Shown here: positions 1 through 7,429 of the stretch, one piece after another
Numbering within the stretch: position 1 is the stretch's first letter
Layout: every line of letters starts with the position of its first letter
Assembly: GCA_003513845.1 (NCBI GenBank)
Contig: DOTB01000041.1
Coordinates: 1-28,556, forward strand
DNA length: 28,556 nucleotides
From: Candidatus Atribacteria bacterium
GTDB taxonomy: Bacteria; Atribacterota; Phoenicimicrobiia; Phoenicimicrobiales; Phoenicimicrobiaceae
Reading direction: 5' to 3'
The notes under the pieces: generated by a model
What the model was told of the DNA's origin: nothing
Database searches by the model: none
Seen by the model: only the letters and a program-made list of their open reading frames with translations
Made by a program: the position numbers and the translations under genes

Positions 1-12
1 TGCTATATAACA

Positions 13-38
13 ACTATTCACTATTCACTAACGACTAA
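13..38 (+). repeat. Dispersed intergenic repeat, copy 1
   Basis: The stretch contains the word ACTATTCACTAACGACTAA just ahead of the comFC ribosome binding site. A close copy lies at 14155-14180 and an inverted, slightly diverged copy at 20629-20654. Two of the three copies sit directly upstream of a translation start region. The function is unknown. It looks like a small genome-wide repeat family. Confidence 0.6.
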
Positions 39-50
39 ATAAAGGTTAGT

Positions 51-809
51 ATGGATACTCAAAATATGATAGAATATGTAAAAGAAGGATTACTTAATCT
101 TGTTTTTCCATTAGATTGCAAAATATGCGGAAAACCTATTAGAGAATCTAAGGGATATTCAATCTGTGAGGATTGTTTTAAAACTATTGAATTAATTGAT
201 AAACCATATTGTGTGAAATGTAATAAGCCTTTATTAATATCTGTAGATTTATTTAGACAAGAGCAAAATATCTTTTGTGTTGATTGTAAAAAGAAAAAAT
301 ATTCCTTCGAATTTGCTCGTTCTGTGGGGAGATATGATGGAGTTTTAAGGGAATGTATCCATCTCTTTAAATATTATGGAGAGAAAAAATTAGCTAAACC
401 TTTAGGGAAACTATTGATAGATTATTTAACAAAAAACGAGGAGTTTAGAGAGTTAATTGATTTAATAATCCCGGTCCCTTTACATAAAAACGATTTGAAA
501 GAACGGGGTTTTAATCAGAGTGTTTTGTTGGCTAAAATTATTGGAAATTATTTTTCTATCCCCGTAAAAGAGGAGGTATTAATAAAAAAAAGATTAACCC
601 CCTCACAGGTTGGTTTATCTAAAAAAGAAAGAGATAAGAATATTTTTAAAGCCTTTTTTATAAATGAACCGAAAGAAGTTAAAGGGAAAAACATATTAAT
701 CTTAGATGATATATTTACTACCGGCTCTACTGTAGAAGAATGTGCTAAAGAATTAAAGAAGGCAGGAACAAAGAATATTTTTGTTTTAACTTTAGCCAGA
801 AGTGTGTAA
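51..809 (+). CDS. comFC: ComF family protein (phosphoribosyltransferase-like)
   Basis: This 252-residue protein belongs to the ComFC/GntX family, linked in Firmicutes to DNA uptake during competence. The N-terminal third has paired cysteines (CKICGKP near residue 24, CEDC near 39, CVKCNKP near 55, CVDCKKK near 76) that should form a zinc-binding region. The C-terminal half is a type I phosphoribosyltransferase fold: IIPVPLHKNDLKERGFNQS around residues 140-160 and the PRPP-binding loop LILDDIFTTGSTV around 220-232, with the acidic pair and TTGST intact. The start at 51 has an AAAGG about 6 bases upstream; ATG 66 is an alternative. No comFA precedes it inside the window. It lies directly ahead of a raiA-type RNA and hpf, a gene order known from Firmicutes. 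Its role in uptake here is inferred from family only. Confidence 0.9.
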   Translation: MDTQNMIEYVKEGLLNLVFPLDCKICGKPIRESKGYSICEDCFKTIELIDKPYCVKCNKPLLISVDLFRQEQNIFCVDCKKKKYSFEFARSVGRYDGVLRECIHLFKYYGEKKLAKPLGKLLIDYLTKNEEFRELIDLIIPVPLHKNDLKERGFNQSVLLAKIIGNYFSIPVKEEVLIKKRLTPSQVGLSKKERDKNIFKAFFINEPKEVKGKNILILDDIFTTGSTVEECAKELKKAGTKNIFVLTLARSV

Positions 810-817
810 AGATAAAG

Positions 818-1050
818 TATCGCCCTTTCTTAGAGCTGTGGTTGAAAGTCGAGGCCAGTCGCAGGCAAAACGACCCACGTAAGGTAACTTTGGTTACTGA
901 GCATGGTGCGGCTTTGGGGTAAGTCCTGCCTTAACCTTTATAAGGTATTACAATAAGAGAAGAGTAGTAGTAAAGGAAGAATTTCCTGAGCGAACCTCTC
1001 AGCAGGCGAGTGTGGGGGCAAAGACCAGGTCAGTCTAAGGAAGGGCGGTA
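818..1050 (+). ncRNA. raiA RNA: raiA-motif structured RNA (putative)
   Basis: About 230 bases between comFC and hpf (raiA) are free of an ORF and noticeably more GC-rich than other spacers. The ends pair: CGCCCTTTCTTA (821-832) with TAAGGAAGGGCG (1036-1047), 12 pairs with one G-U, extendable by three more. Internal hairpins include GTAAC-TTTG-GTTAC near 885, ACCTT-TAT-AAGGT near 935 and AGGAA-GAAT-TTCCT near 975. Size (about 210-230 nt), closing stem and position between comFC and raiA match the raiA motif, a conserved RNA of unknown biochemical role described from Firmicutes and Actinobacteria. I assign it from architecture and context, not from a covariance search. Strand is taken from the neighbours and the usual arrangement. 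It could be a leader of hpf or a separate RNA; no clear terminator is visible between it and hpf. Confidence 0.72.
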
Positions 1051-1193
1051 GAAAGAAAAGTTTAAGATATGATATAAGTAGATAGATAGAAAAATTTTTT
1101 AAAAAATTATAAAAAAATTATAAAAATAAAAAGGGTTTTTTACCTGTATGGAGAATATAACTATAGTAAACTATTACTAAAGGAGGAGAAGAT

Positions 1194-1733
1194 ATGAATA
1201 TTATTTTTAAAGGAAAACATATTGAGGTGACAGATGCATTACGTAATTATGTGGAAAAAAGATTAAGCAAGATTGAGAGACATTTTGATCATATCTTGGA
1301 AGTAATAGTAACTTTTAGTGTGGAAAAGAACAGGCAGATTGTTGAAGTAACCTTACAAACCAATAGGGCTTTGATTAGAGCCGAAGAAGAAACCAATGAT
1401 ATGTATACTTCTATAGATAAAGTTGTAGATAAACTGGAAAGACAGATCCAAAAATATAAAGAAAAGTATTTTCAAAAGCCTTATCCCAATACCAATAAAA
1501 TTGAGTTAATTGATGAAGAAATTAGTTTTGAGGAAAGTAAATCGACTAAGGTGCCTAAAATTGTAAAGACTAAGAGATTTGCCATTAAACCGATGTCGAT
1601 AGAAGAAGCAGCGATGCAGATGAATTTATTAGGACATAATTTCTTTGTCTTTGCCAATGATAATACTAATAAAGTTAATGTTCTATATAAAAGAAAAGAT
1701 GGAAATTTCGGATTAATTGAACCGGAATTTTAA
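1194..1733 (+). CDS. hpf: Long-form ribosome hibernation promoting factor
   Basis: This 179-residue HPF/RaiA family protein dimerises 70S ribosomes into inactive 100S particles in stationary phase. The N-terminal domain (residues 1-100) starts with the family pattern MNIIFKGKHIEVTDALRNYV and holds the ribosome-binding beta-alpha fold. After a charged linker (about 100-120), the C-terminal dimerisation domain (about 125-179) carries RFAIKPMSIEEAAMQMNLLG, HNFFVF and VLYKRKDGNFGLIEPE, so this is the long form found in most bacteria outside the gamma-proteobacteria. The ribosome binding site is strong (AGGAGG at 1181-1186, 7 bases before ATG). It follows the raiA-type RNA and is followed after 10 bases by the next gene, so the two are probably cotranscribed. 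Confidence 0.95.
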   Translation: MNIIFKGKHIEVTDALRNYVEKRLSKIERHFDHILEVIVTFSVEKNRQIVEVTLQTNRALIRAEEETNDMYTSIDKVVDKLERQIQKYKEKYFQKPYPNTNKIELIDEEISFEESKSTKVPKIVKTKRFAIKPMSIEEAAMQMNLLGHNFFVFANDNTNKVNVLYKRKDGNFGLIEPEF

Positions 1734-1743
1734 GGAGGAATTT

Positions 1744-2427
1744 ATGGGGAAAAATGAATTAGGTAAAGTCTCCCGTAATTTTAATTATGACGTAGAAGAT
1801 ATAGAAAGATCACTAAAAGTACTGAGTGATATTCTGTTTGTAAAAATTGTATTATCAGAGGATAGAGATATAAAAGAAATTCATGTAATTACCAAAGATT
1901 CTTCTAATCCCAAAAAAGTTACTCGAGATATAGAATCATTTTTATTGGCTAAATATAATATTCAAGTAGATTATAGAAAAATTAGTATAGCTCAAGTAAA
2001 AGAAGACGAGGTAAAAGAAGAACAAATGAAGGAGGATGCGGAATTTCCCCTGAGACTCAAGTTTTCCGATATTAAAGATACTACAATTGGTAATTATTAT
2101 GAAGTCTTAGTTCGGTTAGAAGGCAATAAAAAGATATATGAAGGTAAAGCATCTGGAAAAAATTGGAATCAAAATCAGGAATATTTAGTAGCTAAAGCCA
2201 CATTAGAAGGAATAAGTTCTTATTTAGAGGGTTCAATATTCTTTCAAATAGATGAAATAAAGAAGATTAAGTTAGACAGCAAAGAGATAGTCGTAGTTTC
2301 TATCAATCTGGTAGATTCTAAAGGAAAGGAAAATTTAGTGGGTTCTGCGGTGATTGGTGATGATTTTAATAGAGCAATAGTGAAGGCAATTCTTAAGGCT
2401 ACTAATCGCAGGATTTTAATAAAATAA
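1744..2427 (+). CDS. Conserved-looking hypothetical protein
   Basis: I do not recognise this 227-residue protein. I chose ATG 1744, not the earlier in-frame ATG 1717, because AAGGAGG (1732-1738) overlaps the hpf stop and ends 5 bases before it. No signal peptide or membrane segment is visible. There appear to be two compact parts: residues about 10-80 (with KVLSDILFVKIVLSEDR, KKVTRDIESFLLAKYNI and DYRKISIAQ) and about 100-227, separated by a short acidic stretch (VKEDEVKEEQMKED). The second part alternates strands and helices (NYYEVLVRLEGNKKIYEG, LVAKATLEGISSYLEG, KIKLDSKEIVVVSINLV). This could be a small alpha/beta or double-stranded-RNA-binding-like fold, but that is a guess. Tight coupling to hpf suggests a related time of expression. 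Confidence 0.8.
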   Translation: MGKNELGKVSRNFNYDVEDIERSLKVLSDILFVKIVLSEDRDIKEIHVITKDSSNPKKVTRDIESFLLAKYNIQVDYRKISIAQVKEDEVKEEQMKEDAEFPLRLKFSDIKDTTIGNYYEVLVRLEGNKKIYEGKASGKNWNQNQEYLVAKATLEGISSYLEGSIFFQIDEIKKIKLDSKEIVVVSINLVDSKGKENLVGSAVIGDDFNRAIVKAILKATNRRILIK

Positions 2428-2514
2428 AATAAAAAAATTAGGTCGGTGAGGCCTTTATTTAGAAACAATAATATAGTAATCGATGTAGTAGTAGTATTAT
2501 CGAGCGAAGCGAAG

Positions 2515-2548
2515 CGGTTTTAAATGTCGGAAAGACAAATAAAAACCG
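2515..2548 (+). promoter_or_regulatory. Hairpin abutting a ribosome binding site
   Basis: CGGTTTT (2515-2521) pairs with AAAACCG (2542-2548). Inside it TGTC (2525-2528) pairs with GACA (2534-2537) around a GGAAA loop. The stem ends two bases before GGAGGTG (2550-2556), the ribosome binding site of the peptide ORF. The hairpin could influence access of ribosomes to that site. Confidence 0.45.
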
Positions 2549-2562
2549 TGGAGGTGCTCAAG

Positions 2563-2652
2563 ATGAAGATTAATAAGGCAAAACTAATCAGCCTATTAAT
2601 TAGTGTCATGGCTCTGTTATTAGCTGGTGGCGCTAAAGCTACTTGGAGATAA
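2563..2652 (+). CDS. 29-residue signal-like small peptide
   Basis: A short reading frame with a near-perfect ribosome binding site (GGAGGTG, 6 bases before ATG). The product begins MKINKAK, continues with a hydrophobic core LISLLISVMALLLAGG, and ends AKATWR. This is a positively charged N-region, a hydrophobic stretch and a small-residue A-K-A site, so it resembles a bare Sec signal peptide, with TWR left after possible cleavage. It could be a secreted peptide signal, a single-span membrane peptide or a leader peptide. It lies inside a long inverted repeat, 57 bases ahead of the HD-GYP gene, which suggests a link to it. I do not recognise a named family. Confidence 0.55.
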   Translation: MKINKAKLISLLISVMALLLAGGAKATWR

Positions 2653-2709
2653 TAGAAGGTAGTAAAGGCACACCGACCTAATTTTATTTAATTTTAAGGA
2701 GATTATAAT

Positions 2710-3948
2710 TTGTCGTTAAAGTTAAAAATTTACATTGTAGTTATAATCGGGTTAGCTATAGCCCTCTTTATATATTTAATTCCTTCATTATCCTTAACTC
2801 CTGATATGTGGTTGATATTTATTTTTTTTCTTGCCATATCTGCCTTCGCTGAATTTATTCCGGTTGATTTACCAATGGGGGGAGCTATGAGTATAGGTTT
2901 CCCCATTGATTTTGTGCTGATTTTGGTTTATGGGCCAGCATTTGCAATGTTAATAACTACTTTAGGCGCGTTGATAAGTGAAGTAATAGAGAGGAAAATA
3001 TCGTGGTATAAAATAATATTTAATGTCTTTCAACTTGCTTTAACGGCTGGGGTTGCTGGTCTGGTTTATCAACATACTGGTGGAATTATTGGATTTCAAA
3101 ATTTCCTTAAATTTATCTTTCCTGCAGCTTTATGTGCTTTAACATATTGTTTTATAAACTTAACTTTAGTTGCTGGAGTTATATCAATAGCACAAGGCAG
3201 CAGAATTACTACAGTTTGGAGAATAAATTTTAAAGAGAATTTACCTACTTATTTAGCAGAAGCTCCTCTTGGTTTTCTTATGGCTATTATATATGTGCAA
3301 GTTGGAATTTTGGGTATTTTATTGTTCTTCCTCCCTTTATTATTGGCTCGCCGTTCTTTTGAGTTATATACTAAGATGAGAAAGATGTATTTAGAGACTA
3401 TTCGTACTTTAGCTGCGGCTATCGATGCCAAAGACCCTTATACTAAGGGCCATTCTGAAAGAGTTGCCCAAATGGCTGTAGCCTTAGCTCGAGAATTAAA
3501 TTTACCTGAACGAGAGATTGGTGACTTAGAATATGCTGCTTTACTTCATGATATAGGGAAGATAGGGGTTGATGAAAGGATTTTAGGTAAAGATGATGAC
3601 CTCACTGAAGAAGAGTTTAAAAAAATAAAAGAGCATACCATTATGGGAGCGAAAATTATAGAACCAGTAGAGTTTTTGAAAAAATCTTATAAGGCAATTT
3701 ATCATCACCACGAAAGATTTAATGGAAGTGGTTATCCCAATGGCAAAAAAGAGGAAGGCATACCTCTATTTGCCCGCATAATTGCGGTAGCCGATGCTTA
3801 TGATGCAATGGGTTCTGATCGTCCTTATAGAAAAAAACTTAGTAAAGATAAAATAATGAAAGAGTTGAAGGACCAATCTGGCAAACAGTTTGACCCCAAA
3901 ATAGTTAAGGCACTAATTTCCATTCTGGAAAGAGAAAGAAAAGAATAG
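2710..3948 (+). CDS. Membrane-anchored HD-GYP domain protein
   Basis: This 412-residue protein is a probable cyclic-di-GMP phosphodiesterase. Residues 1-215 hold about six to eight hydrophobic segments, forming a membrane sensor-like domain (first spans near 6-27 and 33-50; SIGFPIDFVLILVYGPAFA near 62-80). A short linker leads into the HD-GYP domain (about 225-405): helix LAAAIDAKDPYTKGHSERVA, catalytic HD at residues 280-281 in LLHDIGKIG, the second His region EHTIMGAKIIE, the HHH cluster before ERFNGSGYP with GYP at 341-343, and ARIIAVADAYDAM. The metal-binding residues I can see are intact. The start is TTG with AAGGAG at 2696-2701. The next gene begins directly after the stop, so they form an operon. 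The ligand sensed by the membrane part is unknown. Confidence 0.9.
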   Translation: MSLKLKIYIVVIIGLAIALFIYLIPSLSLTPDMWLIFIFFLAISAFAEFIPVDLPMGGAMSIGFPIDFVLILVYGPAFAMLITTLGALISEVIERKISWYKIIFNVFQLALTAGVAGLVYQHTGGIIGFQNFLKFIFPAALCALTYCFINLTLVAGVISIAQGSRITTVWRINFKENLPTYLAEAPLGFLMAIIYVQVGILGILLFFLPLLLARRSFELYTKMRKMYLETIRTLAAAIDAKDPYTKGHSERVAQMAVALARELNLPEREIGDLEYAALLHDIGKIGVDERILGKDDDLTEEEFKKIKEHTIMGAKIIEPVEFLKKSYKAIYHHHERFNGSGYPNGKKEEGIPLFARIIAVADAYDAMGSDRPYRKKLSKDKIMKELKDQSGKQFDPKIVKALISILERERKE

Positions 3949-4536
3949 ATGTTATATTTATATATTATAATTTTTTCTATAGTAATAGGAATGCTTCGTG
4001 AAGGTAATTTAACCAACTTAACCCAGGTTTCATTAAAGAAAATAGAATTAATATTATTAGCTTGTCTAATGCAAGCTGGGTTAATCTTTCTGGGGGCAAG
4101 GAAAGTAAAATTTGTTCTTGATTATAGTTCCTATGCTATGATCTTCTCTTATATTGTGCTTCTATTAGCTGTTTGGTATAATAAAAAGTTGAAAGGAATG
4201 AATTTTATTGCTCTGGGAATAATCTTTAATTTTATAGTTATCCTGGCTAATGGGGGCCATATGCCAGTATCGCTAGACAGTTTATACAAAGTGGGATTGG
4301 ATAATTTTGCTCTTAGCTTAAAAGAAGGAATTTATGTTACTCATACCCTGATAACTGAAAAGACTTTGTTCAGATTTTTAGCTGATGTTATTCCCTTGCC
4401 TCCACCTTTTCCTGACCCCTCAGTAGTAAGTGTAGGAGATTTTTTAATGTTTTATGGGGTGTTTAGCTTAATTCAAAATGCAATGGTGGAGAAAAAGCAG
4501 AATATAGAAGTCATAAGCCAGAATTCAGAAGCCTAA
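3949..4536 (+). CDS. DUF5317 family membrane protein
   Basis: This 195-residue hydrophobic protein has about five membrane segments (near residues 2-15, 29-48, 60-75, 83-100 and 157-172). It matches the DUF5317 pattern: an early GMLREGNLTNL, then NGGHMPVS in the middle and the late PLPPPFPDPSVVSVGDFLMFYG. The ATG follows the HD-GYP stop codon with no gap, so translation is probably coupled, and the pairing suggests that the two membrane proteins act together. Function is unknown. The last ten or so codons (from about 4505) coincide with the start of a dispersed repeat that recurs in a spacer at 20661, so the C-terminus may have been remodelled by the repeat. Confidence 0.85.
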   Translation: MLYLYIIIFSIVIGMLREGNLTNLTQVSLKKIELILLACLMQAGLIFLGARKVKFVLDYSSYAMIFSYIVLLLAVWYNKKLKGMNFIALGIIFNFIVILANGGHMPVSLDSLYKVGLDNFALSLKEGIYVTHTLITEKTLFRFLADVIPLPPPFPDPSVVSVGDFLMFYGVFSLIQNAMVEKKQNIEVISQNSEA

Positions 4537-4613
4537 TTAGTATCGCGTATTGCGGATCGAGTATCTTGTTGGAAAAATAAAAGTTAGAGGTCAAAAAAAG
4601 AAAATTAGATAAT
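4505..4613 (+). repeat. Dispersed repeat A, copy 1
   Basis: It shares the order TAGAAGTCA, TTAGTATCGCG, ATTGCG, AAAATAAAAGTTAG and AAAGAAAATTAGATAAT with 20661-20742. This copy carries two extra short insertions (about 14 bases each). It begins inside the DUF5317 gene and runs into the secA upstream region. Confidence 0.65.
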
Positions 4614-4627
4614 ATCCTCACAATAAC

Positions 4628-4674
4628 AAATTGTACGAATAGTTATTTTAGCGGATAGCATAAAAATACAATTT
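4628..4674. promoter_or_regulatory. Inverted repeat upstream of secA
   Basis: AAATTGTA (4628-4635) and TACAATTT (4667-4674) are perfect inverted 8-mers separated by about 31 bases, just ahead of secA. They could be regulatory half sites or a weak stem. No convincing -35/-10 pair is seen around them. Confidence 0.25.
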
Positions 4675-4705
4675 CAAACAACAGAATAAAAAGGAAATGA
4701 CAATT

Positions 4706-7255
4706 ATGTTTGACATAGTAAAAAAGGTATTTGGCGATTCCAATGAAAGAGAATTAAAAAAACTACAACCTGTAGTAGAAAAGATAAATTCTTATGAGCC
4801 AGATATTTCCAGATTAAACGATGAGGAATTAAAAAACAAAACCTCTGAATTCAAGGAAAGATTAGGTAGAGGAGAGACTCTAAACGATATTCTCCCCGAA
4901 GTTTTTGCCGTAGTCCGGGAAGTAGCCAAACGAGTAACCAAGATGAGACCTTTTGATGTCCAACTAATAGGAGGGATTGTTCTACATCAGGGGAAGATTG
5001 CTGAGATGGCAACTGGAGAAGGTAAGACTTTAGTGGCTACTATGCCTGCTTATTTAAATGCTTTAAGTGGCCAAAGTGTTCATATTGTTACCGTAAATGA
5101 CTATTTAGCTAAACGAGATAGATATTGGATGGGTGGAATTTATGAATTTTTAGGGCTGAAAGTCGGTTTAATTCAACACGATATGCCTATTGAGGAACGG
5201 AAAAAAGCTTATGAAGCGGATATAACCTATGGTACTAATAATGAATTTGGATTTGATTATTTAAGAGATAATATGGCGATTCGATTAGAAGATGTTGTTC
5301 AAAGGGGGCATCACTTTGCCATTGTTGATGAAGTAGATAGTATTTTAATAGATGAGGCTCGTACTCCTTTGATTATTTCTGGTCCCTCTGAGGAATCGAC
5401 CAAGATTTACCAACAGATAAACAGAATTGCTACCCGACTACAGAAAGATATTGATTATAAAGTACACGAAAAAGAAAAGACAATTGCCTTAACTGAGGAA
5501 GGTGTTGCCCGAATCGAGGGAATGTTACAGATTGATAATTTATATGATGAAAGAAATATGAATATACAACACTGTATTATACAAGCCTTAAAGGCACACA
5601 GATTATTCAAAAAGGATGTAGATTATATAGTAAAAAATGGAGAAGTAATTATTGTTGATGAATTCACTGGCAGATTAATGTTTGGAAGAAGATATAGTGA
5701 TGGTCTCCATCAGGCAATTGAAGCAAAAGAGGGAGTAACAATTGCCCGAGAAAATCAGACTCTGGCTACCATAACTTTCCAGAATTATTTTAGATTATAC
5801 AAAAAGCTTGCTGGTATGACTGGTACTGCTAAGACCGAAGAAGAGGAGTTTATCCATATCTATAATTTACCGGTAGTAGTTATTCCACCCAATAAAAAAT
5901 TGATTAGGCATAATTATTCCGATGTGATTTATAGAACAGAGGAGGAAAAGTTTAGGGCAGTTATCAGAGAAATAGTGGAAATCCACAAAATGGGAAGACC
6001 CGTGTTGGTAGGTACGGTTTCCATTGATAAATCAGAAAAATTAAGTAAATTATTAAAAAAGGAGAATATCGAACATAGTGTCCTTAATGCCAAAAATCAC
6101 GAGAGGGAAGCAGAGATTGTGGCTCAGGCTGGTCAAGGGGGGAAAGTGACTATTTCTACCAATATGGCTGGGCGAGGAACTGATATTGTATTGGGTGAAG
6201 GTGTGGCTAAATTAGGAGGATTACATGTAATTGGAACTGAAAGACACGAAAGTAGGCGTATTGATAATCAATTGAGAGGAAGAGCAGGAAGGCAGGGAGA
6301 CCCTGGTTCGTCTCGCTTTTTCCTTTCCTTAGAGGATGATCTATTAAGGCTTTTTGGTTCTGATCGAATCAGTGGAATTATGGAAAAATTAGGTGTTGAA
6401 AAAGATGTTCCCATAGAACATCCTTTGATTACCAGATCAATAGAGAACGCCCAAAAGAAAGTAGAAGGAAGAAATTTTGAGATAAGAAAACAACTTTTAG
6501 ATTTTGATAATGAAATGGAATACCAGAGAAAAGTAATCTACGAACAGCGGAGGATGGTATTAGAGAGTAAAGATATCAAAAAGCATATTTTAAGTATGGT
6601 AGAAGATACCATTGAAAATATATTAAGAGGTTATACCAATAAAGAAATATACCCTGAAGAATGGGATTGGCAAGGACTTAAAGAACATATTAATCAGATT
6701 TTTACTTTTTCATTAGTTATTTCTAAAGAGGAAATTCCTAAGTTATCTATCTCTAACTTGAAGGATATTTTAGTTAAAGAAGCCTTTAAGATATATGAAA
6801 TGCGAGAAAAGGAATTTACTCCCCCTGTAATGAGGGAGATAGAAAGGATGATTGTACTAAGAGTAGTAGACCGGGAATGGAAAGATCATTTACGACGTTT
6901 GGATGAATTAAAACAAGGAATAGGACTAAGAGCTTATGGACAAAAAGACCCATTGATGGAATATCATTTTGAAGCCTATAATATGTTCCAGGATATGGTC
7001 AATAGCATTAAAGAAGAGGTAGTTAAATTTATCTATAAAGTTAGAATAAAAAGGGAGGAACGCGGGGTTATTAGCCAGGTAAGAAGAGTAGCTCCAGCTC
7101 CTCTGGTGAGTAGTTCAGCAGGAAGTACATCTTCTATTAAGTCGAAAAAAATAGGACAAAAGGCTGAAAAAAAGAATAAAAAAATCGGAAGAAATGATCC
7201 TTGCCCCTGTGGCAGTGGGTTGAAATATAAATATTGTTGCGGTAAAAACATATAA
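4706..7255 (+). CDS. secA: Preprotein translocase ATPase SecA
   Basis: The protein drives Sec-dependent export at SecYEG by ATP hydrolysis. I prefer ATG 4706 (849 residues, usual for SecA) over ATG 4697 because AAAAAGGA at 4687-4694 is correctly spaced only for 4706. Visible parts: Walker A MATGEGKT with Lys107, Walker B/DEAD motif DEVD at 208-211 followed by [15 protein letters not shown], the preprotein cross-linking domain, [12 protein letters not shown] and [10 protein letters not shown] of the second nucleotide-binding fold, and [15 protein letters not shown]. The helical scaffold follows, and the C-terminal zinc motif CPCGSG..YKYCCGK binds SecB or lipids in other bacteria. It is complete, with no internal disruption. 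The neighbourhood hpf ... secA - prfB is conserved in Firmicutes. Confidence 0.98.
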   Translation: MFDIVKKVFGDSNERELKKLQPVVEKINSYEPDISRLNDEELKNKTSEFKERLGRGETLNDILPEVFAVVREVAKRVTKMRPFDVQLIGGIVLHQGKIAEMATGEGKTLVATMPAYLNALSGQSVHIVTVNDYLAKRDRYWMGGIYEFLGLKVGLIQHDMPIEERKKAYEADITYGTNNEFGFDYLRDNMAIRLEDVVQRGHHFAIVDEVDSILIDEARTPLIISGPSEESTKIYQQINRIATRLQKDIDYKVHEKEKTIALTEEGVARIEGMLQIDNLYDERNMNIQHCIIQALKAHRLFKKDVDYIVKNGEVIIVDEFTGRLMFGRRYSDGLHQAIEAKEGVTIARENQTLATITFQNYFRLYKKLAGMTGTAKTEEEEFIHIYNLPVVVIPPNKKLIRHNYSDVIYRTEEEKFRAVIREIVEIHKMGRPVLVGTVSIDKSEKLSKLLKKENIEHSVLNAKNHEREAEIVAQAGQGGKVTISTNMAGRGTDIVLGEGVAKLGGLHVIGTERHESRRIDNQLRGRAGRQGDPGSSRFFLSLEDDLLRLFGSDRISGIMEKLGVEKDVPIEHPLITRSIENAQKKVEGRNFEIRKQLLDFDNEMEYQRKVIYEQRRMVLESKDIKKHILSMVEDTIENILRGYTNKEIYPEEWDWQGLKEHINQIFTFSLVISKEEIPKLSISNLKDILVKEAFKIYEMREKEFTPPVMREIERMIVLRVVDREWKDHLRRLDELKQGIGLRAYGQKDPLMEYHFEAYNMFQDMVNSIKEEVVKFIYKVRIKREERGVISQVRRVAPAPLVSSSAGSTSSIKSKKIGQKAEKKNKKIGRNDPCPCGSGLKYKYCCGKNI

Positions 7256-7295
7256 TATAATTTCATAGAAATTTCTTTTTTTATGATTACTTCAT

Positions 7296-7324
7296 TTGTC
7301 AAATTGACCATTAATTAGTATAAT
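7296..7324 (+). promoter_or_regulatory. Sigma-70-type promoter of prfB
   Basis: TTGTCA (7296-7301) and TATAAT (7319-7324) are separated by exactly 17 bases in the secA-prfB gap. Transcription would start near 7331, giving a leader of about 100 bases. This would let prfB be expressed independently of secA. Confidence 0.6.
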
Positions 7325-7429
7325 TGTAGAAAATTTTAAAATGGAGTAATCTAATTTTATTTTTACTAAAGGTTAAAATTATTCATTAAAAAAGATTAAA
7401 GTTAAGAAGGTAAGAAAGGGGCGTAAATA

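Larger units (their letters stand above)
2434..2685 (+). repeat. 252-bp inverted-repeat element enclosing a peptide gene
   Basis: The two ends pair over about 22 positions: TTAGGTCGGTG at 2438-2448 against CACCGACCTAA at 2671-2681. The pairing then continues inward through GCCTTTA/TAAAGGC with one mismatch and one bulge, and outward through A/T pairs. The interior holds a hairpin (2515-2548) and the 29-codon ORF at 2563-2652. It may be a structured mRNA leader of the HD-GYP gene, a stand-alone RNA closed by a long terminal stem, or a MITE-like insertion. I see no convincing target duplication, so I cannot choose between these. Confidence 0.6.

Noticed and set aside
818..1050. RNase P RNA, tmRNA or SRP RNA
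   Set aside because: The conserved core words of those RNAs are not present, and the location between comFC and hpf fits the raiA motif better.
2434..2685. Known c-di-GMP riboswitch ahead of the HD-GYP gene
   Set aside because: I could not find the conserved GEMM-I or GEMM-II core sequence, and the interior is occupied by a peptide gene with its own ribosome site.
7033..7311. Minus-strand frames opposite secA and other genes (for example 7571-7840, 10812-11147, 19743-20042, 22171-22530)
   Set aside because: All lie opposite well-supported genes, lack ribosome sites and show low-complexity or mirror-image composition.
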